Shown: in pieces, positions 1 through 9,500 of the stretch
Position numbering within the stretch: the first letter of the stretch is position 1
Layout of the letters: each line of letters begins with the position of its first letter
From: Methanospirillum stamsii
GTDB taxonomy: Archaea > Halobacteriota > Methanomicrobia > Methanomicrobiales > Methanospirillaceae
Length of the DNA: 64,000 nt
Direction of reading: 5' to 3'
Assembly (NCBI RefSeq): GCF_046244385.1
Contig: NZ_CP176366.1
Span: 992,001 to 1,056,000, forward strand
Notes under the pieces: model-generated
Databases searched by the model: none
What the model was told of the DNA's origin: nothing
The model's input: the letters and a program-made list of their open reading frames with translations, nothing else
Translations under genes and position numbers: made by a program

Positions 1-65
1 CTCCTGAGGGCTCTTGATATGAGTTGTACAGCATTGCGAACAAACAAATATCAAAGGCGATTCTC

Positions 66-1433
66 TTGTCCAAAGTAGTAGAAGTTTCCCCAACCACACG
101 ACATGAAGGACACTCCAAGCTTGTCCTTAAAGTCAACGATGCGGGAATAATTGAGCGTGGAGATTGGCTGAGTATCACTCCGGTAAGAGGTATTGAGAAA
201 CTGTGTGTTGGCAAGTCCATGCACCAGGCACCCAAGATCTCATCCCGTGTTTGTGGTATCTGTCCAATCGCCCACACCCTCGCAGGTGTCGGTGCCATGG
301 AGGCATCGATAGGCTGTGAAATCCCACAGGATGCATATCTGCTCAGAACAATCCTTCAGTGCGCAAACAGGCTGCACAGCCACGCACTCCACAATATTCT
401 GACTCTGCCAGATATGTACATTCCAGGTACAGACACTAAGATCAACCCATTTACTCCGGAAGAACCAGTCAGAACCGTTGCAAAGCGGATCCAGCGTCTC
501 CGTGAGATCGGGCAGACCGTCGGTGAGATTGTCGGTGGAGAAGCCATTCACCCAGGAAACCCCCGGGTCGGTGGTATGTATTACAACATCTCCCCACAGG
601 CAAAACAGAAAATTTTCGACCTTGCCAAAGAAGGTGTTTCCCTTTCCATCGCTCAGATGGATTTCATGATTTCGGTCCTGAAGAACTGGGAGAACCGTGG
701 CACCGTTACTGTCGGAAAGACCGAAGTCGAGATTCCGGAGAAGTTCGGATGGCACGACCAGGGATACATGGCAGTTGACCCGGTATTTGACAGTTCAAGC
801 CTTGACTTTGAACCACGCTGGGATCCAGACCGGTGGACTGATGTCTCACCGTACAACTGGTACCAGGGAGAAATGGAAGTCAGCCTTGAAGATGCAGACT
901 ATCCGGTCGGTGGAACCACCAAGGCAGGAACCAAGACCTGGCCACAGATGCAGGCCTGTACTTCAGTTCCGCTCTATGATGGATGCCCGGTTGAAGTAGG
1001 TCCACGTGCCCGTCTGGTCCAGTTCAAGAACTATGACCGCAAGGGTGCAATGGGTCTCCAGATTGCAAGGCAGATGGAGTATCCGGACTGTCTCTACACC
1101 ATGATCGAAGCCTGTGATGCACTTGACTGTAATGGTTCAGTGCTTGCAGACGAGATACCACAGGGTGACGGTAGCCTTGGATGGAATGCAAACGAAGCAC
1201 CACGTGGTTGTGACGTTCATCTTGCCCGTGTCAAGGAAGGAAAAGTTCAGGAGTACACCCTTCTTGTTCCGACCACATGGAACTTCCCAACCTGCAGTCG
1301 GGCTCTCGAAGGAGCACCATGGCAGCTTGCCGAGGTCATCATGCGTGCATATGACCCCTGTGTGTCCTGCGCTACCCATATGCTGGTAGTTGACGAGAGC
1401 AAGAAGATTGTCACCCAGAAGCTCGTCCAGTGA
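66..1433 (+). CDS. frhA: Coenzyme F420-reducing [NiFe]-hydrogenase, alpha (large) subunit
   Basis: FrhA carries the Ni-Fe active site that splits H2; electrons pass through FrhG to FrhB, which reduces F420 for methanogenesis. The N-terminal metal-binding pair is visible in RVCGICPIAH (Cys about 63 and 66) and the C-terminal pair in DPCVSCATH (about 431-438), the usual L1 and L2 motifs. A TTG at 66 gives the family N-terminus SKVVEVSPTTRHEG and is preceded by an AAGGCGAT ribosome-binding-like stretch. The frame stays open upstream to a TTG at 24, but those extra residues do not look like family sequence. About 455 residues, normal length. First gene of frhADGB. After maturation the C-terminal tail is normally cut by FrhD. 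Function is certain; only the start is open. Confidence 0.95.
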   Translation: MSKVVEVSPTTRHEGHSKLVLKVNDAGIIERGDWLSITPVRGIEKLCVGKSMHQAPKISSRVCGICPIAHTLAGVGAMEASIGCEIPQDAYLLRTILQCANRLHSHALHNILTLPDMYIPGTDTKINPFTPEEPVRTVAKRIQRLREIGQTVGEIVGGEAIHPGNPRVGGMYYNISPQAKQKIFDLAKEGVSLSIAQMDFMISVLKNWENRGTVTVGKTEVEIPEKFGWHDQGYMAVDPVFDSSSLDFEPRWDPDRWTDVSPYNWYQGEMEVSLEDADYPVGGTTKAGTKTWPQMQACTSVPLYDGCPVEVGPRARLVQFKNYDRKGAMGLQIARQMEYPDCLYTMIEACDALDCNGSVLADEIPQGDGSLGWNANEAPRGCDVHLARVKEGKVQEYTLLVPTTWNFPTCSRALEGAPWQLAEVIMRAYDPCVSCATHMLVVDESKKIVTQKLVQ

Positions 1434-1446
1434 GAGTGCCCTGCGC

Positions 1447-1983
1447 ATGCTGTTCCAGGAGATCGTAATCTGCGGGTGCGGAAACCCGCTCTTTGCGGAT
1501 GATGGGTTTGGACCGGCCGTGGTCGAGGAACTCCAAAAACTCGACCTGCCCGAGAATGTAAAGGTAATAGATGCCGGCCTAGGTGGTCCGCATTTCCTCT
1601 TTACCCTTCTTGCGCAATCGGATGAACCGGTAAAACACCTCTTCATCATAGATATTGCTGATTTCGGAGGAAAACCAGGAGACATCGCAATCATCAGTCC
1701 TGATGACCTGCCACCGGGTAAATACCGGGATGCTCATTCCTGGGATTTAGTTGAACCCATTCATCAGCTGAAAAACCGGGTGAAGATTGATATCATCGGG
1801 TGTCAGCCAAAACGGGTTTCTGAACCTGAATATGAGATAGGGCTCTCCGAAGAGGTAACAGAAGCGATCCCAAGGACAGTACAGCTCGTGCTGAAAATGA
1901 TTGGGGTAAATCATGGGACTACTATCATTGATCTTCGGGAAGAAGGAGAAGAAGGAACCTGCTCCAAAATCGCAGGTGCCTAA
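1447..1983 (+). CDS. frhD: F420-reducing hydrogenase maturation endopeptidase
   Basis: Predicted nickel-dependent protease that removes the C-terminal peptide of FrhA after nickel insertion. The family signature GCGNPLFADDGFG lies near the N-terminus, with the acidic residues expected to sense nickel, and a second acidic motif IDAG follows. The ATG at 1447 begins MLFQEIVICGCGNP, which fits the family. The frame is open back to 1390 inside frhA, but that part is non-homologous. The last roughly 24 residues, after VLKMIG, look unlike family sequence and overlap the possible upstream start of frhG. This suggests that the stop codon has drifted downstream, or that the overlap is real dual coding. 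Placed between frhA and frhG as in other methanogens. Confidence 0.92.
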   Translation: MLFQEIVICGCGNPLFADDGFGPAVVEELQKLDLPENVKVIDAGLGGPHFLFTLLAQSDEPVKHLFIIDIADFGGKPGDIAIISPDDLPPGKYRDAHSWDLVEPIHQLKNRVKIDIIGCQPKRVSEPEYEIGLSEEVTEAIPRTVQLVLKMIGVNHGTTIIDLREEGEEGTCSKIAGA

Positions 1984-2827
1984 AGCTCCAGTATCTGAAC
2001 CGATTGCAAAAGAAGAACCAAAGAAGGAGGAAAGGCCTGTGGCTAACAAAATAACAGTCGGACATGTACACATGAGTGGGTGTACAGGATGTCTTGTCTC
2101 CCTCGCCGACAACTACGAGGGGTTATTCACCATCCTTGACAATTACGCTGACCTCGTATATTGTTTAACTCTTGCCGATGCACGTCATATTCCAAAAATG
2201 GATGTTGCACTGGTCGAGGGGTCAGTCTGTCTTCAGGATGAATGTTCTGTAGAAGAGATTAAGGAAACCAGAGAGAGGGCAGCAGTTGTTGTCGCTCTTG
2301 GTGGATGTGCTGCATATGGAAACATCACCCGGTTCTGCCGTGGTGGTCAGTGGAACCAGCCACAGCATGAGGGATTTGTTCCAATCGGTGACGTCATCGA
2401 TGTGGATGTCTATATCCCCGGCTGTGCACCATGCCCGCAACAGATCAGAAATGTCTGTGTCATGGCATACCTGCTCCTGAAAGGAACTCCGGAGCAGCAG
2501 GCACTTGCAAAAGCATACCTTGCACCATTAATGGCACTCGCCAGCGAAGGAAGCAAGGCAACCAGCAGCGAGGCCTGTGGCTGTGACATCATGACCAAGG
2601 TTATCAACCAGGGTCTTTGTATGGGCTGCGGTACCTGTGCCGCATCCTGTCCGGTCTTTGCCATAACCATGGAAGAAGGAAAACCGAACATCAACCGTGA
2701 TATGTGTATCAAGTGTGGTGCCTGCTATGCAGCATGTCCACGTGCATTCTTCAGCTTTGATGTTGTGAACCAGTACGAAAACATTCTTGGTATTATAGAT
2801 GGTGCCATGAACCCGGGAGGGAACTAA
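1913..2827 (+). CDS. frhG: Coenzyme F420-reducing hydrogenase, gamma (small) subunit
   Basis: Electron-transfer subunit linking the Ni-Fe site of FrhA to FrhB. It shows the proximal cluster motif SGCTGC (about residues 56-60 from the first ATG) and two C-terminal 4Fe-4S ferredoxin motifs, CMGCGTCAASCP and CIKCGACYAACP (about 236-275). Two starts compete. ATG 1913 adds about 42 residues, a short hydrophobic stretch then a Lys/Glu/Pro-rich linker, and overlaps frhD by 71 bases. GTG 2039 gives a conventional family N-terminus (ANKITVGHVHMSGC) and has a strong GGAGG site 8 bases upstream. The upstream extension looks protein-like, so the longer form is listed, but the start is undecided. Stop lies 2 bases before frhB. 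Confidence 0.93.
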   Translation: MGLLSLIFGKKEKKEPAPKSQVPKAPVSEPIAKEEPKKEERPVANKITVGHVHMSGCTGCLVSLADNYEGLFTILDNYADLVYCLTLADARHIPKMDVALVEGSVCLQDECSVEEIKETRERAAVVVALGGCAAYGNITRFCRGGQWNQPQHEGFVPIGDVIDVDVYIPGCAPCPQQIRNVCVMAYLLLKGTPEQQALAKAYLAPLMALASEGSKATSSEACGCDIMTKVINQGLCMGCGTCAASCPVFAITMEEGKPNINRDMCIKCGACYAACPRAFFSFDVVNQYENILGIIDGAMNPGGN

Positions 2828-2829
2828 TC

Positions 2830-3696
2830 ATGGATTATCTTGGCAAATATAAATCCGCAGTCGCTGCCCGCAGCACCTGTTCAGAAGTTCTGGCAGGTTC
2901 CCAGGATGGCGGGATTGTCACCTCAATGTTCATCTATGCCCTTGAAGAGGGTATCATTGATGGTGCAATCGTCGCAGGCCAGGGAGAAAAACCATGGCAG
3001 CCAAAGCCGATTGTGGCAACCAGTGTTGAAGAGCTTCTGTCTTCACGGGGAACCAGATACAATGTCTGTCCAAACATGTCTGTCCTGAAAGAGTCTGTAC
3101 GCAAGTACGGTCTTGACAAGGTCGGTATTGTTGGAACTCCCTGTCAGATCCAGGCACTCAGAAAAGCACAACTCTACCCGGTCGGACTTCGTGACGTTTG
3201 TGATAAGATTGCTCTTGCAATGGGTATCTTCTGTATGGAGAACTTCTCATACCAGAGCATGACCCAGATTGTGCAGGACCACTGCAATGTCGATCTGCAC
3301 TCACTCAAGAAGACCGATATCGGAAAAGGAAAGTACTGGGCATACACCAACCGTGGTGCAGTCTCCCAGATTCCGCTCAAACTCACCCACAAGTACGAAC
3401 AGCCAGGCTGCCATGTCTGTCTTGACTACGTGGCAAACCTTGCTGATATCTCCACCGGTTCAGTCGGATCTCCGGACGGATGGTCTACTGTGTTTATCCG
3501 GAACAACAATGGAGAAAATATCTGGAACAAGGCAGTCGCTGCCGGTATCTTTGAGACCAAGCCGATTGAGAGTGTCAAGCCAGGTCTTGAACTCGTCACC
3601 AAGCTTGCAACCGAAAAGATCACCAAGAACCAGAAGGAGCTCGAACACCGTGCAACCTTCGGTGTTGGAAAGGGTCTCCGGAACCCCTATATCTAA
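2830..3696 (+). CDS. frhB: Coenzyme F420-reducing hydrogenase, beta subunit
   Basis: FrhB binds FAD, F420 and an iron-sulfur cluster and is the site of F420 reduction. The 288-residue product has the FrhB/FdhB family blocks GGIVTSMFIYALEEG near residue 28, GIVGTPCQIQALRKAQ around 98, and GIFCMENFSY with a later Cys pair (CHVCLDY) that help bind the Fe-S cluster. Length is normal. It is the last gene of frhADGB, 2 bases after frhG, and is followed immediately by a T-run terminator. A degraded partial second copy lies directly downstream. Confidence 0.96.
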   Translation: MDYLGKYKSAVAARSTCSEVLAGSQDGGIVTSMFIYALEEGIIDGAIVAGQGEKPWQPKPIVATSVEELLSSRGTRYNVCPNMSVLKESVRKYGLDKVGIVGTPCQIQALRKAQLYPVGLRDVCDKIALAMGIFCMENFSYQSMTQIVQDHCNVDLHSLKKTDIGKGKYWAYTNRGAVSQIPLKLTHKYEQPGCHVCLDYVANLADISTGSVGSPDGWSTVFIRNNNGENIWNKAVAAGIFETKPIESVKPGLELVTKLATEKITKNQKELEHRATFGVGKGLRNPYI

Positions 3697-3757
3697 TTTT
3701 TTTTACTGTCTGTATATTTGACCGGATATGAAAACTCGATGTGTTTTCATCGAGTTT
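3697..3757 (+). terminator. Probable terminator of frhADGB plus adjacent hairpin
   Basis: Eight consecutive T residues follow the frhB stop (3697-3704), typical of archaeal oligo-T termination. A perfect inverted repeat follows at 3732-3741 and 3748-3757 (arms AAACTCGATG and CATCGAGTTT, 6-base loop). The hairpin has no T-tract after it, so it may be a backup terminator or a relic of the duplication downstream rather than the terminator itself. Confidence 0.55.
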
Positions 3758-3774
3758 CGATTCGCAATTCACTG

Positions 3775-4204
3775 TGTGATGGCATTGTAACCTCGATGTT
3801 TTTCTATACCCCTCTCGGAGGTATCATCGCTGGAGCAATCGTCGAAGGATCTAAAAAAGAGCAGTGGAAATCAGAGTCATTATTGCTACCAATCTGGAAG
3901 AAAAAACCCTCTTAGCATATGGGACAAAATGGATTATTTGCCCCAACATGGCAGTAATCAAAGACGAAGTACGAAAGTCAGGATCTTGACAAAACTGGTA
4001 ATAGATACCACCTGCCTGATGCAGACCCAGAAAAACTCAGCTGTATCCGGGGGGTTTCCTGTATGTTACAAATAAGATTTCCCTCGCTAATTAGTATTTT
4101 CTGTATGGAAAACTTCCCATATCTGGGTATAAAGCAGATTGTGGAAGACCACTGTACTGTTGATCTCCACACCCTGTAAAAAATGGATATCGGAAAGGTT
4201 ATAC
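3775..4204 (+). pseudogene. Decayed partial duplicate of frhB
   Basis: Conceptual translation in shifting frames follows frhB in order: DGIVTSMFFYTPLGGIIAGA matches DGGIVTSMFIYALEEGIIDGA, then KPW-like and ICPNMAVIK-like pieces, then IFCMENFPYLGIKQIVEDHC matching IFCMENFSYQSMTQIVQDHC, and a closing MDIGK. Frameshifts and stops interrupt every part, and the homology covers roughly frhB residues 26-165 only. It lies just after the intact frhB. This is a dead tandem copy, not an alternative subunit. Confidence 0.8.
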
Positions 4205-4241
4205 ATCAAATTTTATATTGTTTCATCCTTTGGAAAAAGGA

Positions 4242-4430
4242 TCATTTTGGAGGTTTAATATTAAGATCCCTGCAAATCTTGATGATGAGTACATTACTTA
4301 TTTCATAATGGCGTGGCACTGTTGATCTTCTATTTTCCGTCGGGTTGATAAACCATGAGTGACATGCACCTTCCCGTAAAAGATAGCACCCGTGATCCTG
4401 AAGATGTTTAATGAAAAGACGCCTTTTCAT
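4242..4430 (-). CDS. hicA: HicA-family mRNA interferase toxin
   Basis: 62 residues, normal for HicA, a double-stranded-RNA-binding-like fold that cleaves mRNA during translation. It begins MKRRLFIKHLQDHGCYLLREG and carries the catalytic-type His in ACHSWF (about residue 24), followed by the basic segment RRSTVPRH and the typical end KICRDLNIKP. It overlaps the upstream hicB by 4 bases and so is probably translationally coupled to it, in antitoxin-first order. It looks intact. Confidence 0.88.
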   Translation of the reverse strand: MKRRLFIKHLQDHGCYLLREGACHSWFINPTENRRSTVPRHYEISNVLIIKICRDLNIKPPK

Positions 4431-4672
4431 GCAGTTATCCTGATTTTCTCTTCCCGATAACCAGACCCTGCTATCTCCAAAGCTTCGTTTTTATTAAATT
4501 CCAGAGCCTCGCGAATGGTAATTTTCAGACTCTCTATGAGTTTTTCATAGGTTTCTTCCTGGCAATTTACACCAGGAATTTCTTCAATCCATCCAATCCA
4601 CCACTCTTCTTCTTTGATAATAACAGCTGTATAGGTGTTTACTGTTTCATTTTCAAACGGACCATTTTCCAT
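4427..4672 (-). CDS. hicB: HicB-family antitoxin
   Basis: 81-residue partner of the downstream HicA. It contains the partially degraded RNase H-like HicB fold: an N-terminal strand pattern (TYTAVIIKEEEWWIGW), then the hallmark IPGVNCQEETYEKLIESLK, then a helix REALEFNK. There is no obvious C-terminal DNA-binding domain, so autoregulation, if any, is not explained by a visible HTH. The start is the ATG at 4672, followed on the minus strand by a short spacing to the toxin (4-base overlap). Confidence 0.85.
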   Translation of the reverse strand: MENGPFENETVNTYTAVIIKEEEWWIGWIEEIPGVNCQEETYEKLIESLKITIREALEFNKNEALEIAGSGYREEKIRITA

Positions 4673-4721
4673 TATCCTTCCTCCTTATATTATAGTAATC
4701 AATAATAGGTATACTCTATAC

Positions 4722-4883
4722 TTATCTCCTCACGATATCAATATCCCGAAACCGACCTTCGGTAAATAAACCAAATAAGAGTGCAGCAATAATTTCAGGT
4801 CAAGTTTTTAGATCATCGATAATTTCATGCAATAATGTATCTTTTTCTTCCTGATGGAGGAAATGAGGTGTTATCAGATCCAT
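4722..4883 (-). pseudogene. Nucleotidyltransferase-fold gene relic
   Basis: Minus-strand translation from an ATG at 4883 reads MDLITPHFLHQEEKD, then an in-frame TGA, then PEIIAALLFGLFTEGRFRDIDIV and a stop. The second half resembles the start of a MNT-type nucleotidyltransferase (FGSxxxGxxxDIDL), with Leu where the usual Ser of the GS motif stands. The rest of the enzyme is missing. It is probably a truncated, nonsense-carrying remnant. The assignment rests on one short motif. Confidence 0.5.
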
Positions 4884-5057
4884 GGGTTTTTCCGGCTATT
4901 TCGTGTATTAAAATAAAAGAACGAGTCCATAATCAAATTTGTGATCCTTTTTTTTATATGGATTAATTCGAACAACACTGATTTGCTTCAAATTTTCATT
5001 GATGAATATCCAAGTTCTAATGGCAGGCCTTATTTAAAAAAAGATTTATGTAATTCA

Positions 5058-5612
5058 TTACGTAAGCGGGAAATCTAATGCATCAATCGGAACTACCGGA
5101 TCAGGAGAATCTGCGGATAACATAATGGTATTCTCCGCCCATGTCCATTCAGGTTGGCCAGTTTCATCTGTCACATACTTGGTAAGGTTATCCACAGGGT
5201 CAACATATGTTCCCACAACGTACGTGTACGTATCACCTTTTTCTTCATGAACCGTTCCATCTCCTCCTGCATTCAGAACATTACCGAGCATAAAATATTC
5301 TGGCTGACTAATAAACCTCTTTTCCGCATCATTCCATCCAAACCCGAGAGTATAATAGACCTGGTATGATTTTGATGGGAGTGATAAAACGCCGGTCTCT
5401 TTTGGTGAAACATATACAGCAAACGGGATAGGCCAGTTTAATTCTTTAAAAACAACAACCGCTTCTTTTTCATTGTGGGAGTTGTCAAGAGTAACCTTGT
5501 TAACTCCATTCTTTGGAACACTCCCGTAAATTTTTGTCAGTTCCTCTCCTAAAACCGGAATTACTACGAGGAGAACTACAAAGGTAAGGGATATGCACAT
5601 TCGGGTGTTCAT
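5058..5612 (-). CDS. Secreted protein of unknown function
   Basis: I do not recognise a family. The 184-residue product starts with a clear Sec signal peptide (MNTRMCISLTFVVLLVVIPVLG, cleavage probably near residue 22) and has no other membrane segment, so it is likely exported. The mature part is rich in beta-forming and aromatic residues, for example YTLGFGWNDAEK and YTYVVGTYVDP, with a Trp-rich segment near the C-terminus. It stands alone, more than 350 bases from the HicAB pair and about 100 bases downstream of the SWIM-protein gene on the same strand. Confidence 0.7.
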   Translation of the reverse strand: MNTRMCISLTFVVLLVVIPVLGEELTKIYGSVPKNGVNKVTLDNSHNEKEAVVVFKELNWPIPFAVYVSPKETGVLSLPSKSYQVYYTLGFGWNDAEKRFISQPEYFMLGNVLNAGGDGTVHEEKGDTYTYVVGTYVDPVDNLTKYVTDETGQPEWTWAENTIMLSADSPDPVVPIDALDFPLT

Positions 5613-5710
5613 AATTGCCTCCTGGTTTACACCATGCCGAGTATTACCAGTATGAGGTAAAATCTTTTTCCAACCTTCAGGTAGGATCGGGTAAAACTGT
5701 GATTTTTGAA

Positions 5711-6595
5711 TTAATCCTTCTTATCCCTGCCATCTTTCTCCAGGTTCCCATGTACAAGCCGTGAGACATATTCAGGAGCAATCACGTAGGCTTTCGCAAT
5801 CAGATCTGCAACGTCATTCTTTCCGATCTTACCCGGAGAAGGTCCAAGTGACCGGATAAGTCCTCCTTTTACCTCTGCCTGCCTGGTCAGATGAATTTCG
5901 ATGCAATCAAGGGGTTTTCTCATGGAAAAAAACCCGGCTCCTGAAACGACCGGACGGGTAACTTCCGGTATGAGTGGTGTTTCATCAGGCATTTCAGGTT
6001 CTGCCATCCCCCTTTCCTGCCTCAGGGCATCCAGAAGGTTATCTTTTCCCATCCCCCTCATTGCAAAGATCAAGAAAGGATCCTTGTCAAACTGTTCAGC
6101 CAGAATGTAATGCACCGCTGCGATGTGTTTACAGGGGTTTGCATAATCCGGACACGAACAACTTGTTTTCAGGTCACGACCATCACGTGGAAAGAGGATT
6201 GCCCCTGCCTTTTCTACTATCCCCTCGATTTCATGAGGCATTTCTCCGGCAAGCATCTGGGCAGAATAAAGTGCCTGTTCACTAATAGCAGATAGAACAT
6301 TCTTCCATTCCTTCTCATTCCAGTGGCTGATGCTGATTGATATCTGGTATGGTTTTGAGGCTGATCCCTGGACTGCTGCGGTTACAACTCCACCGGATAT
6401 ATCAAGCCTCATTACCTGCCCTTTTCTGGCATATGTCCTTCCACGTGCCAGGCGGTTGTCCATCCCCATCTGATGAAGAGCATCAATAAACCGTTTTGAC
6501 CACCACTGTTCTCCGATAGCCCCCCTTTTGCTTGCAGTCTTAATTCCATCTTTTACCGGACGTGGACTGCTCTTTGGAAAATACCAATAACTCAT
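5711..6595 (-). CDS. SWIM zinc-finger protein partnered with SNF2 helicase
   Basis: 294 residues with a SWIM finger at about 146-157: CSCPD then CKH, giving the CxC...CxH zinc ligand pattern. SWIM proteins of this type commonly sit beside SNF2-family helicases in prokaryotes and are thought to contribute DNA or protein binding. The N-terminal 60 residues (WWSKRFIDALHQMG...ARGRTYARKGQV) match the usual opening of these SWIM partners. The start overlaps the end of the helicase gene by 4 bases (ATGA), so the two are almost certainly one transcript. The biological role of such pairs is not settled; DNA repair, recombination and defence have all been proposed for relatives. Confidence 0.85.
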   Translation of the reverse strand: MSYWYFPKSSPRPVKDGIKTASKRGAIGEQWWSKRFIDALHQMGMDNRLARGRTYARKGQVMRLDISGGVVTAAVQGSASKPYQISISISHWNEKEWKNVLSAISEQALYSAQMLAGEMPHEIEGIVEKAGAILFPRDGRDLKTSCSCPDYANPCKHIAAVHYILAEQFDKDPFLIFAMRGMGKDNLLDALRQERGMAEPEMPDETPLIPEVTRPVVSGAGFFSMRKPLDCIEIHLTRQAEVKGGLIRSLGPSPGKIGKNDVADLIAKAYVIAPEYVSRLVHGNLEKDGRDKKD

Positions 6596-9500
6596 GATTC
6601 ACCCCCGATTAGTTCTCCCCTTAAACTCATGAGATCCCGGAGTTCATCGGTTGAAAGCGAGGTAATCCAGTCTTCTCCGGTACCGATGATACTTCCGGCG
6701 AGTTTTCTTTTCTCATTAATCAGCAGGTCAATACGCTCTTCGATGGTACCGGCACTGATGAGCAGGTGAACTGATACATTTTTCTTCTGACCGATACGAT
6801 ATGCCCGGTCTGTAGCCTGGTCTTCCACCGCCGGATTCCACCACCGGTCAACATGAAACACATGATTTGCACGGGTCAGATTCAGGCCAACCCCACCCGC
6901 TTTTAGTGAGAGGACAAAAAGTTTCGGACCATGCGGATGGGCAAACTGCTGCACCATCTCATCCCGTGTCTTCCGGGGAGTTTTGCCGTGGAGAAACAGA
7001 ACCTCATCATGGAATGTTTTCTGAATAAGGGAGACTAATTTTTCCCCGAATGATGAGAACTGGGTGAATAGAACCGCTGCATCGCCGGCAATGAGAACCT
7101 CTTCAAGCAGGGAAAAGAGGAGACTTATCTTTCCTGATCTCTCCGGAACCATCTTTCCGTCGTCGAGAAATGCATCCGGATGATTGCAGATCTGTTTCAG
7201 CCTGAGGAGTGCAGTCAGAATCTTCGCCCTTCGTGTAATTCCTTCTGCTTCGTCCACTTCTTTGAGGAGACTTTCCACCATTGCCTGGTACAGGGTTGCC
7301 TGCTCGGTGGTGAGCGTGCAGTATCTCCGCATGATATTCTTTTCCGGAAGGTCTGCGATGATTGACTTATCTGTCTTTACACGCCGGAGAATAAATGGCT
7401 GAACAAGACGTGACAGACGCTCTGCAGCCTCCTTGTCATGGTATTTTTCAATAAGAGAACTATAGGTCCGTTCAAAGATTTTTTCAGTTCCCAGGTACCC
7501 TGGATTTAAAAATTCCATGATAGACCAGAGTTCGGTCAGGCGGTTTTCAACCGGTGTTCCGGTAAGAGCAATTCTGCGGTCTCCCCGAAGTGAACGAATA
7601 GCTTTTGTCTGCCTTGTTTCGGAATTTTTTATGTTCTGTGCTTCATCCAGAACAATCATGTTCCAGGTACATGACTCAAAAAGGGCCTGGTCCCGGTACG
7701 CCATCTGGTACGTTGAGAGCACAATATCACTGGCTTTTGCAGCACTGATGAAGTCATCACCGGTTTTTCTTCCCGGACCATGATGAACATGAATCAAAAG
7801 AGAGGGAGCAAACCGGCTGATCTCCCGCTGCCAGTTTCCAATCAGTGACATTGGGCAGATAAGCAGGCTGGTTCCGGTCATTCCTTCTTTTTTACATGCA
7901 AGAAGATATGCAATGTACTGGACTGTTTTTCCAAGACCCATATCATCAGCAAGACATGCTCCAAGCCCATATCCGGTAACAAAGGAGAGCCAGGAGAGCC
8001 CTTTCTGCTGGTATGGACGAAGTACCCCGGTAAAGGTTTTTGGAACGGTGATGGACGTTAGAGTACGCTTTTCATCGCCAAGGAACTGTGAAAAGAGTTT
8101 TTTTGTCTCCCGGTCAGTTCCGGTGACTTCAACAGGTAAACCCTGCTCATCCTGACCAGAAAGACCAAGCCGGAGTGCCTCCATTCCGTTCATTTCTCCA
8201 TCCGGATATGTCCGTTCAAAAGTGCTGATGGCCTTTTTAATTTCATCAGGACTAAATGAAACCCACTTTCCCCCTATCCGGACCAGCGGCATCTTCAGAT
8301 CAACGAGTTTATAAAATTCCTCGCTGCTTATTATGACGTCACCGACTGATATCTCCCATGAATAGGAGAGCAGAGCATCGGGAGTGAAAAATCCCATCCC
8401 CTTTTTCCATTTCTTTTTCTCTTTCGGTTTTACCAGTACCTTCAATACAGGTCGTTTTGAGGTATCTTTCCACCAGGAAGGGAGAAGAACAGGGATATTT
8501 TGTTGCCGTAATAGCGGGACTGCCTCGTGCAAAAACGGAAAGACCAGATCACCTGCAAGAACCATGCCTGAAGGTGCTTTTTTCCGGAGGGCGTTTTTGA
8601 TGGGTTCAAATATATTTCCTGCACAAAAGAGATCTGACAGCATCTGTTCTGACGGCCGGTCAAACCGACGATTCAGATAGGTAAAACTGGCAGTTTTTTT
8701 CTTCCAGATCTCCTCTGCGGGAATGAGAAGAGACGGATCCTCACCATCCCGGATTAAAAACTGAACCTGAAAATCAGAGGTTCCTTCTGAGGGTTCAAGT
8801 AGTCGCAGACAGGTGTAAAATTTCCGGGATCCTGAACTTTTCAGGGGCTGTGATATCCAGGTTGTGATTTCCTTTGCATTTTTTGGGTCAGGGATGAGAG
8901 GATCAGCAGGTAATTCCTGTTGCCAGAGCGAAAGAACCCAGTTGGCCAGATAATTTTTGCCCGGTTTTGCGCGTCCACGGACAGGAGAAGGACTATTACT
9001 CAGGGCTTTCTTTACGATTCCATTGATACTGTCATTGATAAAAGATATGAGTATCGTATCCGGGTTTATGGTCTTTTTAGCGAATGCAAAACAGATTCCG
9101 GGCATCGCTTCAACAAGAGAGGAAAGTCGTTCTCTTTCATCCGGCCCAAAAAACCCGCACCATCTTCCGGTAGGACCGGAATCATCAATTTCCGGAAGGA
9201 AGAGTTCACGAGAGACAAATTCAAGGGCTAATGAATACAAAGTCTGGTAAAAACGGATACTGTCAGATAATATGATGCCATTATGGTCAAAACGTTCAGA
9301 ATTATCGAGAATCGAAGAGAGGAGATCTATCGGAACGACCAGTGCCGGATACTGGAATGGAGCATAGGTGATATCCCCTTCGAGAAGCGGATCGTCCGGT
9401 GAAAGGGGATTATTACCTGAAACGGGAAGAGATAGTGAAATCACGGAGACTTGAGGAGTTGCGGGTTTATCAGAACCATAGACGAAATTATGTAGTTCAT

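Noticed and set aside
24..68. Upstream TTG start for frhA
   Set aside because: The 14 extra residues have no family similarity, while the TTG at 66 gives the conserved start and has a plausible ribosome-binding stretch before it.
240..755. 171-codon open frame antisense to frhA
   Set aside because: It mirrors codon-biased frhA on the other strand and encodes no recognisable protein pattern.
1390..1446. Longer start of frhD inside frhA
   Set aside because: The added residues are a shifted reading of the frhA end and the family start is at 1447.
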